Shown piece after piece: positions 9,193 to 17,976 of a stretch of 64,000 bases of DNA; position 1 is the first letter of the stretch, and every line of letters begins with the position of its first letter. Origin of the DNA: Tunturibacter empetritectus (GTDB lineage Bacteria > Acidobacteriota > Terriglobia > Terriglobales > Acidobacteriaceae); NCBI RefSeq assembly GCF_040358985.1, contig NZ_CP132932.1, forward strand, positions 1,798,001 to 1,862,000. The letters are read 5' to 3'. The translations under genes were made by a program, and so were the position numbers. A model generated the notes under the pieces. The model searched no databases. It had not been told where the DNA came from and worked only from the letters and a program-made list of their open reading frames with translations.

Positions 9193-9918
9193 TCATACAT
9201 GCGTGGCAAGGAGTTGATCGACCGATTCACACCATAGCATCTGCCGCTCGAAGACTCGACCGAAGTTTTTGGCGGCGGAGTTGAGAGCAGACTCCATCGT
9301 CGGCTGGCGGTTGGGGTCGGCCTCCAATTCGAGGCTCGTTACCTCTCTGTCGGTGATGCCACAAGGGATGATCCAGTCAAAGTCTCTTAGGTCCGTGGTT
9401 ACGTTGAGCGCGAAGCCATGTGAGGTGACGCCTTGAGAGACGTGGACGCCAATCGCCGCGATTTTTTTCTCGCGGATACTTCCCCCTGCCATGGTCCAAA
9501 CCCCAGTGAGCTTGCAGATGCGCTGGGTCATCACGCCGAAGTCGCCGCAGGTACGGATTAAGGCCTCTTCAAGCAAACGAACGTAGTCGACCGGGCCCAG
9601 ATGTGGTCCTTTTTTGACGGGCAGGTCGCCGCGCAGGTCGATGATGGGGTAGCCAACCAGCTGGCCCGGGCCGTGATACGTCACGTCGCCGCCGCGGTTG
9701 ATCTCATGTAGCTCCACTCCCCGTTGGGCCAGTTGTTCGTCGCTCGCGAGAACGTTGGAGCGATGCGCGTTCCGGCCAAGCGTCAGGACGGGCGGATGCT
9801 CCAGCATAAGAAGCGTGTCGCCTATCAGATTCTGCTTTCGCGCGGCGATGACCTGTTGCTGGATGGCGAGCGCTTCGTTGTATGGGACACGACCGAGATT
9901 GAGGAGATTGATATGCAT
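9193..9918 (-). CDS. lipB: Octanoyltransferase LipB
   Basis: A 241-residue enzyme that moves the octanoyl group from acyl carrier protein to lipoyl domains, the first step of endogenous lipoate synthesis. Visible motifs are RGGDVTYHGPGQLVGYPI, KIAAIGVHVSQGVTSHGFALN (lysine and second His region) and IIPCGI with the catalytic Cys. I chose the ATG at 9918. A TTG at 9939 is in frame and adds 7 residues, and neither has a clear ribosome site. It sits between lpd and the E2 gene, whose two lipoyl domains are its likely acceptors. No lipA is visible in the window. Confidence 0.92.
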   Translation of the reverse strand: MHINLLNLGRVPYNEALAIQQQVIAARKQNLIGDTLLMLEHPPVLTLGRNAHRSNVLASDEQLAQRGVELHEINRGGDVTYHGPGQLVGYPIIDLRGDLPVKKGPHLGPVDYVRLLEEALIRTCGDFGVMTQRICKLTGVWTMAGGSIREKKIAAIGVHVSQGVTSHGFALNVTTDLRDFDWIIPCGITDREVTSLELEADPNRQPTMESALNSAAKNFGRVFERQMLWCESVDQLLATHV

Positions 9919-9995
9919 GAGCTTTTGTGGCTCTGGCAATTGAAGAAAACAGCCGAGCCAAAGTGGTCCGGCTGCAGTCTTAACCTTGACACGGA

Positions 9996-11414
9996 CTAGA
10001 CGTTGACCGCCATGCCCTCAACGCTTGAGAAGCCGTCGAGGAGCGCCTCGGCGACCGTCGGATGCGCGTGGATGGTGAACATCATCTCTTCGAGCGTCGC
10101 CTCGAGTTCAATTGCAGTCACGGCTTCCGCGATGATCTCCGTCGCAGTAGTACCGATGATGTGTACGCCTAGAATCTCGCCGTGCTTCGCATCCGAGATG
10201 ACCTTGACGAAGCCATCGTGTGCGTCGAGGATCGTAGCCTTCGAGTTGCCGACGAACGGGAATTTGCCGACTTTGACTTGGAAGCCCTTCTCCTTCGCGT
10301 GCGCCTCGGTAAGACCGACACTGGCAATCTGCGGATCGCAGTAGGTGCAGCCCGGAATGCGCGTGCGGTTCACAGGCTTCGCAAATTTGCCCGCAATTCG
10401 AGCCGCAACCACGAGACCCGCCATGCTGCCGACGTGCGCCAACTGCGGCAAGCCCGCGACGATATCACCGATTGCGTAGACGCCCGGCTCTGTCGTCTCC
10501 ATCCATTCATTCGTAACAATGAAGCCGCGATCTGGAGTGATCTTCACCTTATCGAGACCGACATCGTAGGTGCGTGGTGCGCGACCGACTGCTACCAGTA
10601 CCTTCTCTGCTTGCTTGGTCTCGCCGGTGCCATCGGCTTTTGTAAAGTGAACGACTACTCCGTCTTTATTCTTTTCGAACTTGTCGACCTTCGCTCCGAG
10701 GTGCACGTCGATTCCACGCTTTTTGAAGAGGCGCAGAAGCTCTTTGCTAACGTCCTCATCCTCCGCGGGCACCATGCGCGGCAACGCTTCGAGGATCGTC
10801 ACCTCCGCTCCGAAGCTCTTGAAGACTGAAGCAAACTCGACGCCAACTGCGCCGGATCCCACGACCACCAGCGACTTGGGGGCGTCGTCGATTTTCAGAA
10901 TCTCGTAGTTGGTCAGGATAGTCGTATCCGGCGTGTAACCCGGCAGCATGCGCGCGTCGGAACCCGTCGCGAGCACCACCTTCTTGGCCTTAATCGTGTC
11001 GGTTTTGCCATCGGCAGTCTTCACTTCGATGGTGTGAACGCCATCCTTCGCCGGACCAGTCAAACGACCGTAGCCCTTAATGGCGTTGATCTTGTTCTTC
11101 TTCATCAGGAAGTCGAGACCTTTGACGTGACGCGAGATCACATCGTCCTTGCGCGCCAGAACGCCCTTCCAGTTCAGCTTGGGTGGCGTCACTTCGATGC
11201 CATACCGGTCGGCGTGCTTCAGGTGATCCCACAGCTCCGCAGAGAAGAGCATCGACTTGGTGGGAATGCAGCCCCAGAGCAGACACGTTCCGCCCAGCCG
11301 GTCATTCGCATCGATCAGCGCCGCCTTTAGACCGTACTGCGACGCGCGAATCGCGCAAGTATATCCAGCGGGTCCACCGCCGAGCACTACAAGATCAAAG
11401 ATTGTATCTGCCAA
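9996..11414 (-). CDS. lpd: Dihydrolipoyl dehydrogenase (E3)
   Basis: A 472-residue FAD disulfide oxidoreductase that reoxidises dihydrolipoamide with NAD. It shows the FAD-binding VVLGGGPAGYTCAIRA at the start and the redox-active disulfide in GGTCLLWGCIPTKS. The NAD-binding VVVGSGAVGVEFASVF, the second FAD motif YAIGDI and the C-terminal HAHPTVAEALLD with its base His follow. The active-site loop has LLW where many homologues have LNV, a mild variation. It heads a same-strand group with lipB and E2. Intergenic gaps of about 80 and 190 bases leave it open whether they form one operon. Confidence 0.95.
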   Translation of the reverse strand: MADTIFDLVVLGGGPAGYTCAIRASQYGLKAALIDANDRLGGTCLLWGCIPTKSMLFSAELWDHLKHADRYGIEVTPPKLNWKGVLARKDDVISRHVKGLDFLMKKNKINAIKGYGRLTGPAKDGVHTIEVKTADGKTDTIKAKKVVLATGSDARMLPGYTPDTTILTNYEILKIDDAPKSLVVVGSGAVGVEFASVFKSFGAEVTILEALPRMVPAEDEDVSKELLRLFKKRGIDVHLGAKVDKFEKNKDGVVVHFTKADGTGETKQAEKVLVAVGRAPRTYDVGLDKVKITPDRGFIVTNEWMETTEPGVYAIGDIVAGLPQLAHVGSMAGLVVAARIAGKFAKPVNRTRIPGCTYCDPQIASVGLTEAHAKEKGFQVKVGKFPFVGNSKATILDAHDGFVKVISDAKHGEILGVHIIGTTATEIIAEAVTAIELEATLEEMMFTIHAHPTVAEALLDGFSSVEGMAVNV

Positions 11415-11651
11415 AGGAACACTCCATAGGATGTTGGGAACTCAAACACCTCAATTTTACGCTCAAGCGATGACCTACCGACAGAAGGCCGCGATCGCAC
11501 CTTTCGCGAAGAGGACTGTTGATCGTCATGAACAGACGAAGACACGTCCTGAATAAATGTCACCGACAGGTAACGAAGGAGTGAACCAGGGCGAAATTTC
11601 GGCGAAAAAGCTTGACACAGGCTTGATAATCGAAATCAGGGAGAATGTTCG

Positions 11652-11852
11652 ATGGTAAGTAATGTAGCCCGGTTGACGAGCGCACTGCGCAGCAGCGTCT
11701 TTGAGGAAGATGAAGCTGATTTGTCTCCTTCCCCGGAGACCGCGCTTACCGAAAAGATTGACGCGGTTCGGCGCGATCTTGCCGAAACCGGGGTAGCCCT
11801 CTTCACGGATGACCGTGGCCACCGCTTTCGCCTCGTCCGCAAGCCCGCCTAG
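11652..11852 (+). CDS. Hypothetical 66-residue protein
   Basis: The ATG is preceded by AGGGAG (11638-11643) at 8 bases. The stop is followed after 3 bases by the ATG of the next gene, which suggests coupled expression. The product is a soluble, acidic-then-basic protein: a short N-terminal helix, an acidic Ser/Pro-rich middle (EEDEADLSPSPE), then a helix and a compact end (VALFTDDRGHRFRLVRKPA). I do not recognise a family. Genes of this shape next to a membrane partner could encode a regulator or accessory subunit, which is only an inference from position. Confidence 0.55.
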   Translation: MVSNVARLTSALRSSVFEEDEADLSPSPETALTEKIDAVRRDLAETGVALFTDDRGHRFRLVRKPA

Positions 11853-11855
11853 ACC

Positions 11856-12776
11856 ATGAGTGCGCTGGTCGCGGGATTTCTGCTGATCGGCTACCTGCTT
11901 GCGCCGGGCGTGATCTACCGCCTGTTCTTCTCCGCCTACATTCCTGCAAGAAGATACCAACGCACTCGAACCGAAGAGGTTGTCTTTTCCCTGCTCGTGA
12001 CGATGGTGCCCTTTGTTCTCTCGTGGATCCTGCTGGTCCATACACCCTTAGGCAAGTTGCCTACACTAGCGATCGGGCCTCCCAAGGCCGAGGCGTATCG
12101 CATCGTCTTTCGTTCGCTTCTGCCTGGTCCTGAACTTACCCCGTCAAATCCTCTTATCGCAAAAGTCCATCTGGCGGACGCTTACCTGCGTGCGTTTCTG
12201 GAGCAGGGACGTTTTCTCTTGTTGCTATGGCTCTTCTGCGCGCTCGAGGGATGGGCGTCCGGGCTGATCGTCTCGCGCTACGGCGACTACAGTACCAACC
12301 AGCGGATGCACCAGTTGTTGAAGCGCTTTTGCGACGACTTTCTGCTTACCTATGTCTCGGAATGGGAGCTGTTGTTCACCACGCGTTCCCTGTCGCGAAG
12401 CCAGCAGGACTTCGACGTAGAGATCGACGCCCTTGCAGCGGGTATTCTCTATCGCGGGAAACTCGTCGACTGGTTTCTCGATCAAGATGGGAAGCTGGAG
12501 GGTATCTTTTTGGAACGTGCCGCGCGCTATCAGCAGGCAGAGCTCGAACGCGATCGAGAGCGCGGCGCAGAAAGGGCCCGCGAGAGTTACTGGCGCACGA
12601 TTCCGGGAGCGAAGCTCTACCTCGTTGCAAGTACCATCGCGAACTACAACATTCGCTACGTCCCGCCAATGCAGCAGGACTCTACACTCGCTCAGCTGCG
12701 CGCCCGCTTCGGTGAGGAGGCGATCATCACCCCGCTGCCTCCTGACAACTTCGACGATCCCATCAACTCGCCTTAG
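11856..12776 (+). CDS. Membrane protein of unknown function (DUF6338-like)
   Basis: A 306-residue protein. The first ~65 residues contain two hydrophobic helices (ALVAGFLLIGYLLAPGVIY and LLVTMVPFVLSWILLV) with a third near 118-135 (FLLLLWLFCALEGWASGLIV). The remaining ~170 residues are soluble and charged, with a beta-rich segment and a long helix rich in Arg/Glu. The order resembles DUF6338 proteins as I remember them, and the match is not certain. It begins 3 bases after the 66-residue gene and ends 30 bases before hemB, which runs the other way. Confidence 0.6.
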   Translation: MSALVAGFLLIGYLLAPGVIYRLFFSAYIPARRYQRTRTEEVVFSLLVTMVPFVLSWILLVHTPLGKLPTLAIGPPKAEAYRIVFRSLLPGPELTPSNPLIAKVHLADAYLRAFLEQGRFLLLLWLFCALEGWASGLIVSRYGDYSTNQRMHQLLKRFCDDFLLTYVSEWELLFTTRSLSRSQQDFDVEIDALAAGILYRGKLVDWFLDQDGKLEGIFLERAARYQQAELERDRERGAERARESYWRTIPGAKLYLVASTIANYNIRYVPPMQQDSTLAQLRARFGEEAIITPLPPDNFDDPINSP

Positions 12777-12806
12777 CTTGACAGGATTATCCTGACGAAT
12801 CGCTTG

Positions 12807-13796
12807 TTACGCAAGCACCTTTGCCGCATCCTTCGCAAAGTACGTCACAATAAAGTCCGCTCCAGCCCGTCGGATCGACAACAAGGACTCCATCATCGTC
12901 CGCTCAGGCTCAAGCCAGCCGCGCTGAAACGCCGCCTGTAGCATCGAGTACTCCCCCGACACCTGGTAGGCGCCCATCGGCAGATCATATCGTTCCCGCG
13001 CCGCACGAATCACGTCCAGATACGGCATCGCAGGCTTCATCAACAACATATCCGCGCCCTCTGCGATGTCCTGATCGATCTCGCGCATTGCCTCACGTAG
13101 ATTTGCGCCATCCATCTGGTAGCTGCGACGATCACCAAACTGCGGAGCCGAATCAGCCGCCTCTCGGAATGGTCCATAGAAAGCCGATGCGAACTTCGAC
13201 GCATAGCTCATCACCGGAATCTGTTCGTGGCCGCCCGCGTCGAGCGCCTCTCGAATCGCCTCAACCCGACCATCCATCATGTCTGATGGAGCAACAATAT
13301 CAGCGCCTGCCTTGGCCAGAGAGGCAGCCGTCTTTGCAATCAGAGCTACACTCGAGTCGTTCTGAATCTCGTAGTGATCACCATCCCGCGTCACAACACC
13401 GCAGTGGCCATGCAAGGTGTACTCGCACAAACAGACATCGGCGATTGTGACCAGCGAATCAAGCGCTCTGTTCTTCTTCAACGTTCGTAACGCCTTCTGC
13501 ACGATGCCGTCCTCTGCCCAGGCGCCGGAAGCGTCTTCGTCTTTCTCGGATGGCAGACCGAACAACAGCAACCCTCCCAACCCAAGCGAGGCACAGGCCT
13601 CAGCTTCCTTCACGGCTTCATCGATCGACAGATTGAAGACCCCGGGCATCGAGCTGATCTCTTTGCGTATTCCTTCGCCGGGACAGACAAACAGCGGGTA
13701 GATCAGAGCACCGGGATGGAGATGAGTCTCGCGAACCAGAGACCGCATAGCCTCGGTTCTGCGTAGACGGCGCAGACGTGTAGCTGGAAAGTTCAT
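12807..13796 (-). CDS. hemB: Delta-aminolevulinic acid dehydratase (porphobilinogen synthase)
   Basis: A 329-residue cytoplasmic TIM-barrel enzyme that joins two 5-aminolevulinate molecules into porphobilinogen for haem synthesis. Visible elements are [15 protein letters not shown], the metal region [15 protein letters not shown] with three Cys (zinc-type site), [31 protein letters not shown] with the active-site Lys, and [12 protein letters not shown] with the second Lys. The start is the first ATG of the family-typical N-terminus. A -10-like TAAACT ends 6 bases upstream and no ribosome site is visible, as for purE. Confidence 0.96.
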   Translation of the reverse strand: MNFPATRLRRLRRTEAMRSLVRETHLHPGALIYPLFVCPGEGIRKEISSMPGVFNLSIDEAVKEAEACASLGLGGLLLFGLPSEKDEDASGAWAEDGIVQKALRTLKKNRALDSLVTIADVCLCEYTLHGHCGVVTRDGDHYEIQNDSSVALIAKTAASLAKAGADIVAPSDMMDGRVEAIREALDAGGHEQIPVMSYASKFASAFYGPFREAADSAPQFGDRRSYQMDGANLREAMREIDQDIAEGADMLLMKPAMPYLDVIRAARERYDLPMGAYQVSGEYSMLQAAFQRGWLEPERTMMESLLSIRRAGADFIVTYFAKDAAKVLA

Positions 13797-13802
13797 GTGT
13801 CC

Positions 13803-13808
13803 AGTTTA
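13803..13808 (-). promoter_or_regulatory. Putative -10 element of hemB (TAAACT), leaderless arrangement
   Basis: On the minus strand TAAACT ends 6 bases before the hemB ATG. There is no Shine-Dalgarno in between and no clear -35 hexamer. The spacing matches that seen at purE and folC in this window. Confidence 0.4.
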
Positions 13809-13818
13809 CGTCCAGCCT

Positions 13819-14361
13819 TCAGCTTCGGTCTGCGACTGCGTCGTACTCGAGCCCCGAGGCCCCTGGAGCCAGCACCCAAAGCGTATAGATCCCCAGCGCT
13901 GTGCCGAAGAGTGGCTTCAGCAGAGTCAAGATTCCGACGACGATGGCGAGCGTTCTTCCCCACGGTCGACGCGTCAACAGGCTATAGCCAACAAACACCG
14001 CAAGCGCCGCCATAACCACCGTATAAGCAGCGATCAGGGGGAGGAGAGCACCAACCCAGGCTGGGCCATGCGTTCCAAAAAAGTGGTCGTTGAGCGGCCA
14101 GTCGAACCCGCCGAAGTTGCGGAACGCAAATGCCCGCAGGAAGAACATCCCAATCAACCCGCCGATAATCCGATACGCTCCAAAGACACACCAAAGCACT
14201 CCAAGTGTCTGCAAGTTCCGCTGTACTCGGGGAGCCGCCATAGGGATCGGCGCCAGTGGATATGCAGCATACATTGGTTGCGCAGCAGCGACCTGCGCCC
14301 CGCACTTCGCACAATAATGAACACCATCAACAAGGGATGAACCACATGCTTGACAGACCAT
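13819..14361 (-). CDS. Zinc-ribbon membrane protein
   Basis: A 180-residue protein. The N-terminus is a double-CxxC zinc ribbon (CQACGSSLVDGVHYCAKCG, residues 3-21), followed by a Pro/Ala-rich linker and three or four membrane helices (LGVLWCVFGAYRIIGGLIGMF, then VGALLPLIAAYTVVMAALAVFVGY and LAIVVGILTLLKPLFGTALGIY). This plan is common in acidobacterial and firmicute proteins of unknown function. GGAGG lies 6 bases upstream of the ATG. It is divergent from mutS2 with 94 bases between the two starts. Confidence 0.7.
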   Translation of the reverse strand: MVCQACGSSLVDGVHYCAKCGAQVAAAQPMYAAYPLAPIPMAAPRVQRNLQTLGVLWCVFGAYRIIGGLIGMFFLRAFAFRNFGGFDWPLNDHFFGTHGPAWVGALLPLIAAYTVVMAALAVFVGYSLLTRRPWGRTLAIVVGILTLLKPLFGTALGIYTLWVLAPGASGLEYDAVADRS

Positions 14362-14442
14362 CTCACACCTCCAACCACTCAGCGCGCCGGCCCTGCGCTC
14401 TCCTTGCTACGCACGGATTCGGTCGGCAGTTCCCTGCGAGGG

Positions 14443-14448
14443 TACGAT
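14443..14448 (+). promoter_or_regulatory. Putative -10 element of mutS2 (TACGAT), leaderless arrangement
   Basis: TACGAT ends 7 bases before the GTG start of mutS2. The nearest purine-rich run (GAGGG) is about 14 bases from the start, too far for ordinary ribosome binding. It lies in the 94-base divergent gap shared with the zinc-ribbon gene. Confidence 0.4.
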
Positions 14449-14455
14449 AAAAGAA

Positions 14456-16939
14456 GTGAATTCACCAGAACTATTGCCGATCATCCCCTCCCCGCTGCGT
14501 GAAGCGAGCGCGGCTGCCCTGGAATGGCCGCGCCTCCGCGAGTACATTGCAGATCGCACCTTCTCCCCTCTGGGCCGCGCCTGGATTCTCGCGCTCGAAC
14601 CCTGCGCCGACCTCGCCTGGATCGACCAGCAGCAGCAACGCACCGCCGAGCTGCGCGCGGTGCTCACCCGAGGCGGCAGCTTCGAGTTCCGCGGGCTCTT
14701 CGACCCCACCGCTCTTCTCGACAAAGCCCGCATCGAAGGCGCGGCACTCGAGTCCACTGAGATTCGTGATCTCCTCGCCGTCATCGAGCGCGTTGCCGCA
14801 TGGCGCAATCTCATCGACCCTCCTCAAAATGGCACCCGCTACGAGTGGCCAGGAATTGCCGCGCTCTCCACGCCTCTGCTCGACTACGATCTCGCACCAC
14901 TTCTTCGCCTGCTGCGTGGCAAGATCGAGCCTGACGGCAGCCTCAACGACGACGCCTCGCCGGAACTCAATCGCATCCGCCGCGCCATGGAGCGCCAGCA
15001 CCGTGCCATCGAAGCAAGCCTCCGCAGATCGCTGCAGAGCCTCAGCGAAGGTGGCAGCACACAGGAAGATCTCATCACCATTCGCGGCGATCGCTTCGTC
15101 ATCCCGGTAAAGTCCGAGTTCAAGCGCAAGGTCCCCGGCGTCATTCACGGCTCGTCCTCGTCTGGCCAGACCGTCTTCGTCGAACCACTCGAGACGATCG
15201 AGCAGAACAACGAGCTAGTGCGGCTCCTCGACGAAGAGCAGTCAGAGATACACCGCATCCTCGTCGCGATGACCCGCGCGCTCGGTCAGAACTCTGCCGC
15301 CATCCACGTTGGCGCATGCATCCTCGCGGAGGTCGAATCGCACCACGCGCGCGCGCGCTTCGCCGAGACCCTCAACTGCTCTCGCCCAACCTTCACGCAG
15401 GAGCTCTCGCTCACCGCCGCTCGCCATCCTCTGCTGGAGCTTCGCATGCGTGCCGATGCCGTGGACGAAGGTATAGAACCCAGGACGCCTGTTCCACTCA
15501 CCATCATCCTCCCTCCCGAAGCGAAGCAGCTCATCATCAGCGGCCCCAATACCGGAGGAAAGACCGTCTCCCTCAAAACTCTCGGCCTGCTCTCGCTGAT
15601 AGCCCAGGCAGGCATTCCTGTTCCTGCGGAGAAGGCGGAACTTCCACTCTTCCAGAGCATCTACGCCGACATCGGCGACGCGCAATCCATCGAGCGCAAT
15701 CTCTCCAGCTTCTCCGCGCACGTCGTCAATCTCGATCGCATCTCCCGCGAAGCCACCGCCGACTCGCTCGTCCTACTCGACGAACTCGGCTCCGCCACGG
15801 ATCCAGAAGAAGGTGCCGCTCTCGCGGTTGCCATCGCATCCCACTTTCTCACGCTCAAGGCCTGGTGTTGCATCACGACTCATCTCACTTCACTGAAGGT
15901 CTACGCCGCCAATCACCTCGGCGTCCTCAATGCAGCTGTCGGCTTCGATCAGCAGACCCTTACCCCCACCTATGAGCTGCGCCTCGGCGTCCCCGGCGCC
16001 TCTGCCGGTCTCAACATCGCAGCGCGACTCGGCCTCGCACCCAACATCATCGCCGCTGCTCGCGCCCAGATGACTACGCAGACCGCGGATATCGGAGCCT
16101 TCCTCGACCAGCTTCATAACCAACTCACCGCAGCGGCCGTACAGCGCGAAACAATGCAGCAGCGCGAACGTGAGTTATCCCGCGAAAAAGCCCGGGTCGA
16201 AGTCGAAGGTCGCGTCGAACAAAAGGCCCGCACCAAAGAGCTCGAAACCAAGCTAAACTCTCTCCTCGAAGACTTCGCCTATCAGCTGCGTGAGACCGTA
16301 AAAGCCATCGACGACAAGACACTTGCTCAAAAGATAGCCCGCGACTCCGATCGTCGCATGGCAACCCTTCGTCGGGAGTTTTCTGAGCAGTTCAACTCCA
16401 CTGTCGTCGCTCACACAACGCGAGCCGACAAGAACGACCCCGCCGCTCAACCCCACATCCCCAAAGGAATCAAGGTCGGCGATCTCGTCAAACTCAAATC
16501 CCTCGGCCGTCAGGCGCGGGTGGACCGAATCATCGACGCAAAAAACTTCGAAGTCTCCATGGGCCCGATGAAGATGCGCGCCCCTATCGACGACATTGCA
16601 GAGGTTGAGTCCGTTAAGGTCGTCACGCCGCTCGAAGCCGCGCGCAAACGCGGAGGCATCACCGTCGCCACAGTCAGCAACGACACCGACTACATGACCT
16701 CTGAGATCAACGTGATCGGCCGCACCGCCGACGAAGCGCAAACCGAAGTAGAGCGCTTTCTTGACCGCGCCTTTCTAGCCGGCCTGCCGCGCATTCGCAT
16801 CGTGCACGGAACCGGCATGGGCGTTTTGCGCCGAACGCTCCGAGAATATCTCCGCAATCATCCTCACGTCACCACCGTCACCGAGCCGCCGCAAAATCAG
16901 GGCGGACAGGGCGCAACCGAGGTCGAACTACGGCAGTAA
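14456..16939 (+). CDS. mutS2: MutS2-family ATPase/endonuclease
   Basis: An 827-residue MutS2 protein. It has the MutS core and clamp regions, a Walker A GPNTGGKTVSLKT near residue 363, and a Walker B region LVLLDELGSATDPEEG. The family's long coiled-coil insertion lies near 550-650, with a KOW-like segment GDLVKLKSLGRQARV. A C-terminal Smr nuclease domain contains IRIVHGTGMGVLR. MutS2 proteins act on branched DNA and, in some bacteria, on collided ribosomes, not in classical mismatch repair. The start is a GTG, and the N-terminus (NSPELLPIIPSPL) is a little longer than usual. It stands alone, 52 bases before the dehydrogenase gene. Confidence 0.93.
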   Translation: MNSPELLPIIPSPLREASAAALEWPRLREYIADRTFSPLGRAWILALEPCADLAWIDQQQQRTAELRAVLTRGGSFEFRGLFDPTALLDKARIEGAALESTEIRDLLAVIERVAAWRNLIDPPQNGTRYEWPGIAALSTPLLDYDLAPLLRLLRGKIEPDGSLNDDASPELNRIRRAMERQHRAIEASLRRSLQSLSEGGSTQEDLITIRGDRFVIPVKSEFKRKVPGVIHGSSSSGQTVFVEPLETIEQNNELVRLLDEEQSEIHRILVAMTRALGQNSAAIHVGACILAEVESHHARARFAETLNCSRPTFTQELSLTAARHPLLELRMRADAVDEGIEPRTPVPLTIILPPEAKQLIISGPNTGGKTVSLKTLGLLSLIAQAGIPVPAEKAELPLFQSIYADIGDAQSIERNLSSFSAHVVNLDRISREATADSLVLLDELGSATDPEEGAALAVAIASHFLTLKAWCCITTHLTSLKVYAANHLGVLNAAVGFDQQTLTPTYELRLGVPGASAGLNIAARLGLAPNIIAAARAQMTTQTADIGAFLDQLHNQLTAAAVQRETMQQRERELSREKARVEVEGRVEQKARTKELETKLNSLLEDFAYQLRETVKAIDDKTLAQKIARDSDRRMATLRREFSEQFNSTVVAHTTRADKNDPAAQPHIPKGIKVGDLVKLKSLGRQARVDRIIDAKNFEVSMGPMKMRAPIDDIAEVESVKVVTPLEAARKRGGITVATVSNDTDYMTSEINVIGRTADEAQTEVERFLDRAFLAGLPRIRIVHGTGMGVLRRTLREYLRNHPHVTTVTEPPQNQGGQGATEVELRQ

Positions 16940-16991
16940 CCGGTGTTTTTTTACATTTCTCTGGTATCCTCTCTGCACAAAGGACACCAGC

Positions 16992-17924
16992 ATGGCCGCC
17001 CATCGCACCCGCATCACTATTATCGGTTGTGGTCACGTCGGGACCAGCTGCGCCTATGCTCTGTTGCAAAACCACCTCGCACGCGAGATCGTTCTCATCG
17101 GTGACACTCAAAATCTTGTCCACGGCGAAGCTCTGGATCTCCAACAGTCGGTCCCGTTAGGCACCCCTGTAAAGATCTTCGCCGGAAGTTATAAGGACGC
17201 CGCGAAAAGCTCCATCGTCATCCTGACCGTAGGAACCCCCGGAAAGTTCAGCGGTTCACGCCTCGACATGCTGGCGGGCAACGCGGTTATCGTTCGTAGC
17301 TGCATTAGCAAGCTCATGGCAGAAGGATTCGAGGGCGTGCTCTTGATCGCTACGAACCCGCTGGACGTTCTTACCTACATCGCACAAACTGAGTCGGGCT
17401 TGCCTGTCAGCCAGGTCATAGGCACTGGAACTCTATTAGACACTGAGCGTCTGCGCTACATTCTCGGTGAAAAGCTTAACGTAGATCCACGCTCTGTTCA
17501 CGCTTCCGTTATCGGCGAGCATGGAGACTCTTCAGTTGCAGTCTGGAGCGCCGCACAGGTCGCCGGCATTCCGCTCGCTCAATATCCAGGCGCAGACACA
17601 CTTCCTTCCCAGAAAGAACTGTTGGCTATCGTCCGCCATGCTGGCCCAGAAGTTGCAATGCTCAAGGGAAACACCTGCTTCGCCATCGCCGCCTGCGTTA
17701 CGCGAATCTGCGAGGCTATCCTCCGCGACGAGCGCTCTGTTCTCATGGTCTCAACTATGATGACAGGTCAGTACGGCCTCAACGAGGTGTCACTCAGTAC
17801 GCCCTGCATAGTGGGCAACTGCGGCGTTGAAACCGCTCTCGAACTACATCTCAATGAAGTTGAACAGAAGGCGCTCGAAGCCTCTGCAGCAGTGCTAAAA
17901 CACGCATATTCTCAACTCACATAA
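16992..17924 (+). CDS. Lactate/malate dehydrogenase family protein with atypical specificity loop
   Basis: A 310-residue NAD-dependent 2-hydroxyacid dehydrogenase of the LDH/MDH family. It has the nucleotide fold ITIIGCGHVGTSCAYAL. The catalytic Arg90 sits in the loop, Asp150 and Arg153 in LLDTERLRYI, and His177 in IGEHGDS. The mobile loop reads GTPGKFSGSR. The residue that is Gln in lactate and Arg in malate dehydrogenases is Gly84 here, and the following Lys-Pro is Lys-Phe. It is therefore unclear which acid is reduced. AAGGAC precedes the ATG. It is on the same strand as mutS2. Confidence 0.85.
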   Translation: MAAHRTRITIIGCGHVGTSCAYALLQNHLAREIVLIGDTQNLVHGEALDLQQSVPLGTPVKIFAGSYKDAAKSSIVILTVGTPGKFSGSRLDMLAGNAVIVRSCISKLMAEGFEGVLLIATNPLDVLTYIAQTESGLPVSQVIGTGTLLDTERLRYILGEKLNVDPRSVHASVIGEHGDSSVAVWSAAQVAGIPLAQYPGADTLPSQKELLAIVRHAGPEVAMLKGNTCFAIAACVTRICEAILRDERSVLMVSTMMTGQYGLNEVSLSTPCIVGNCGVETALELHLNEVEQKALEASAAVLKHAYSQLT

Positions 17925-17976
17925 GACATAGTCTGGCAAACAGCCAAGCTAAACGAGAGAGAGATTTGGCCCCGAA

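Noticed and set aside
11612..11630. TTGACA followed by GATAAT upstream of the 66-residue gene
   Set aside because: The two hexamers are only 7 bases apart, too close for a sigma-70 promoter. They may belong to different elements or be chance.
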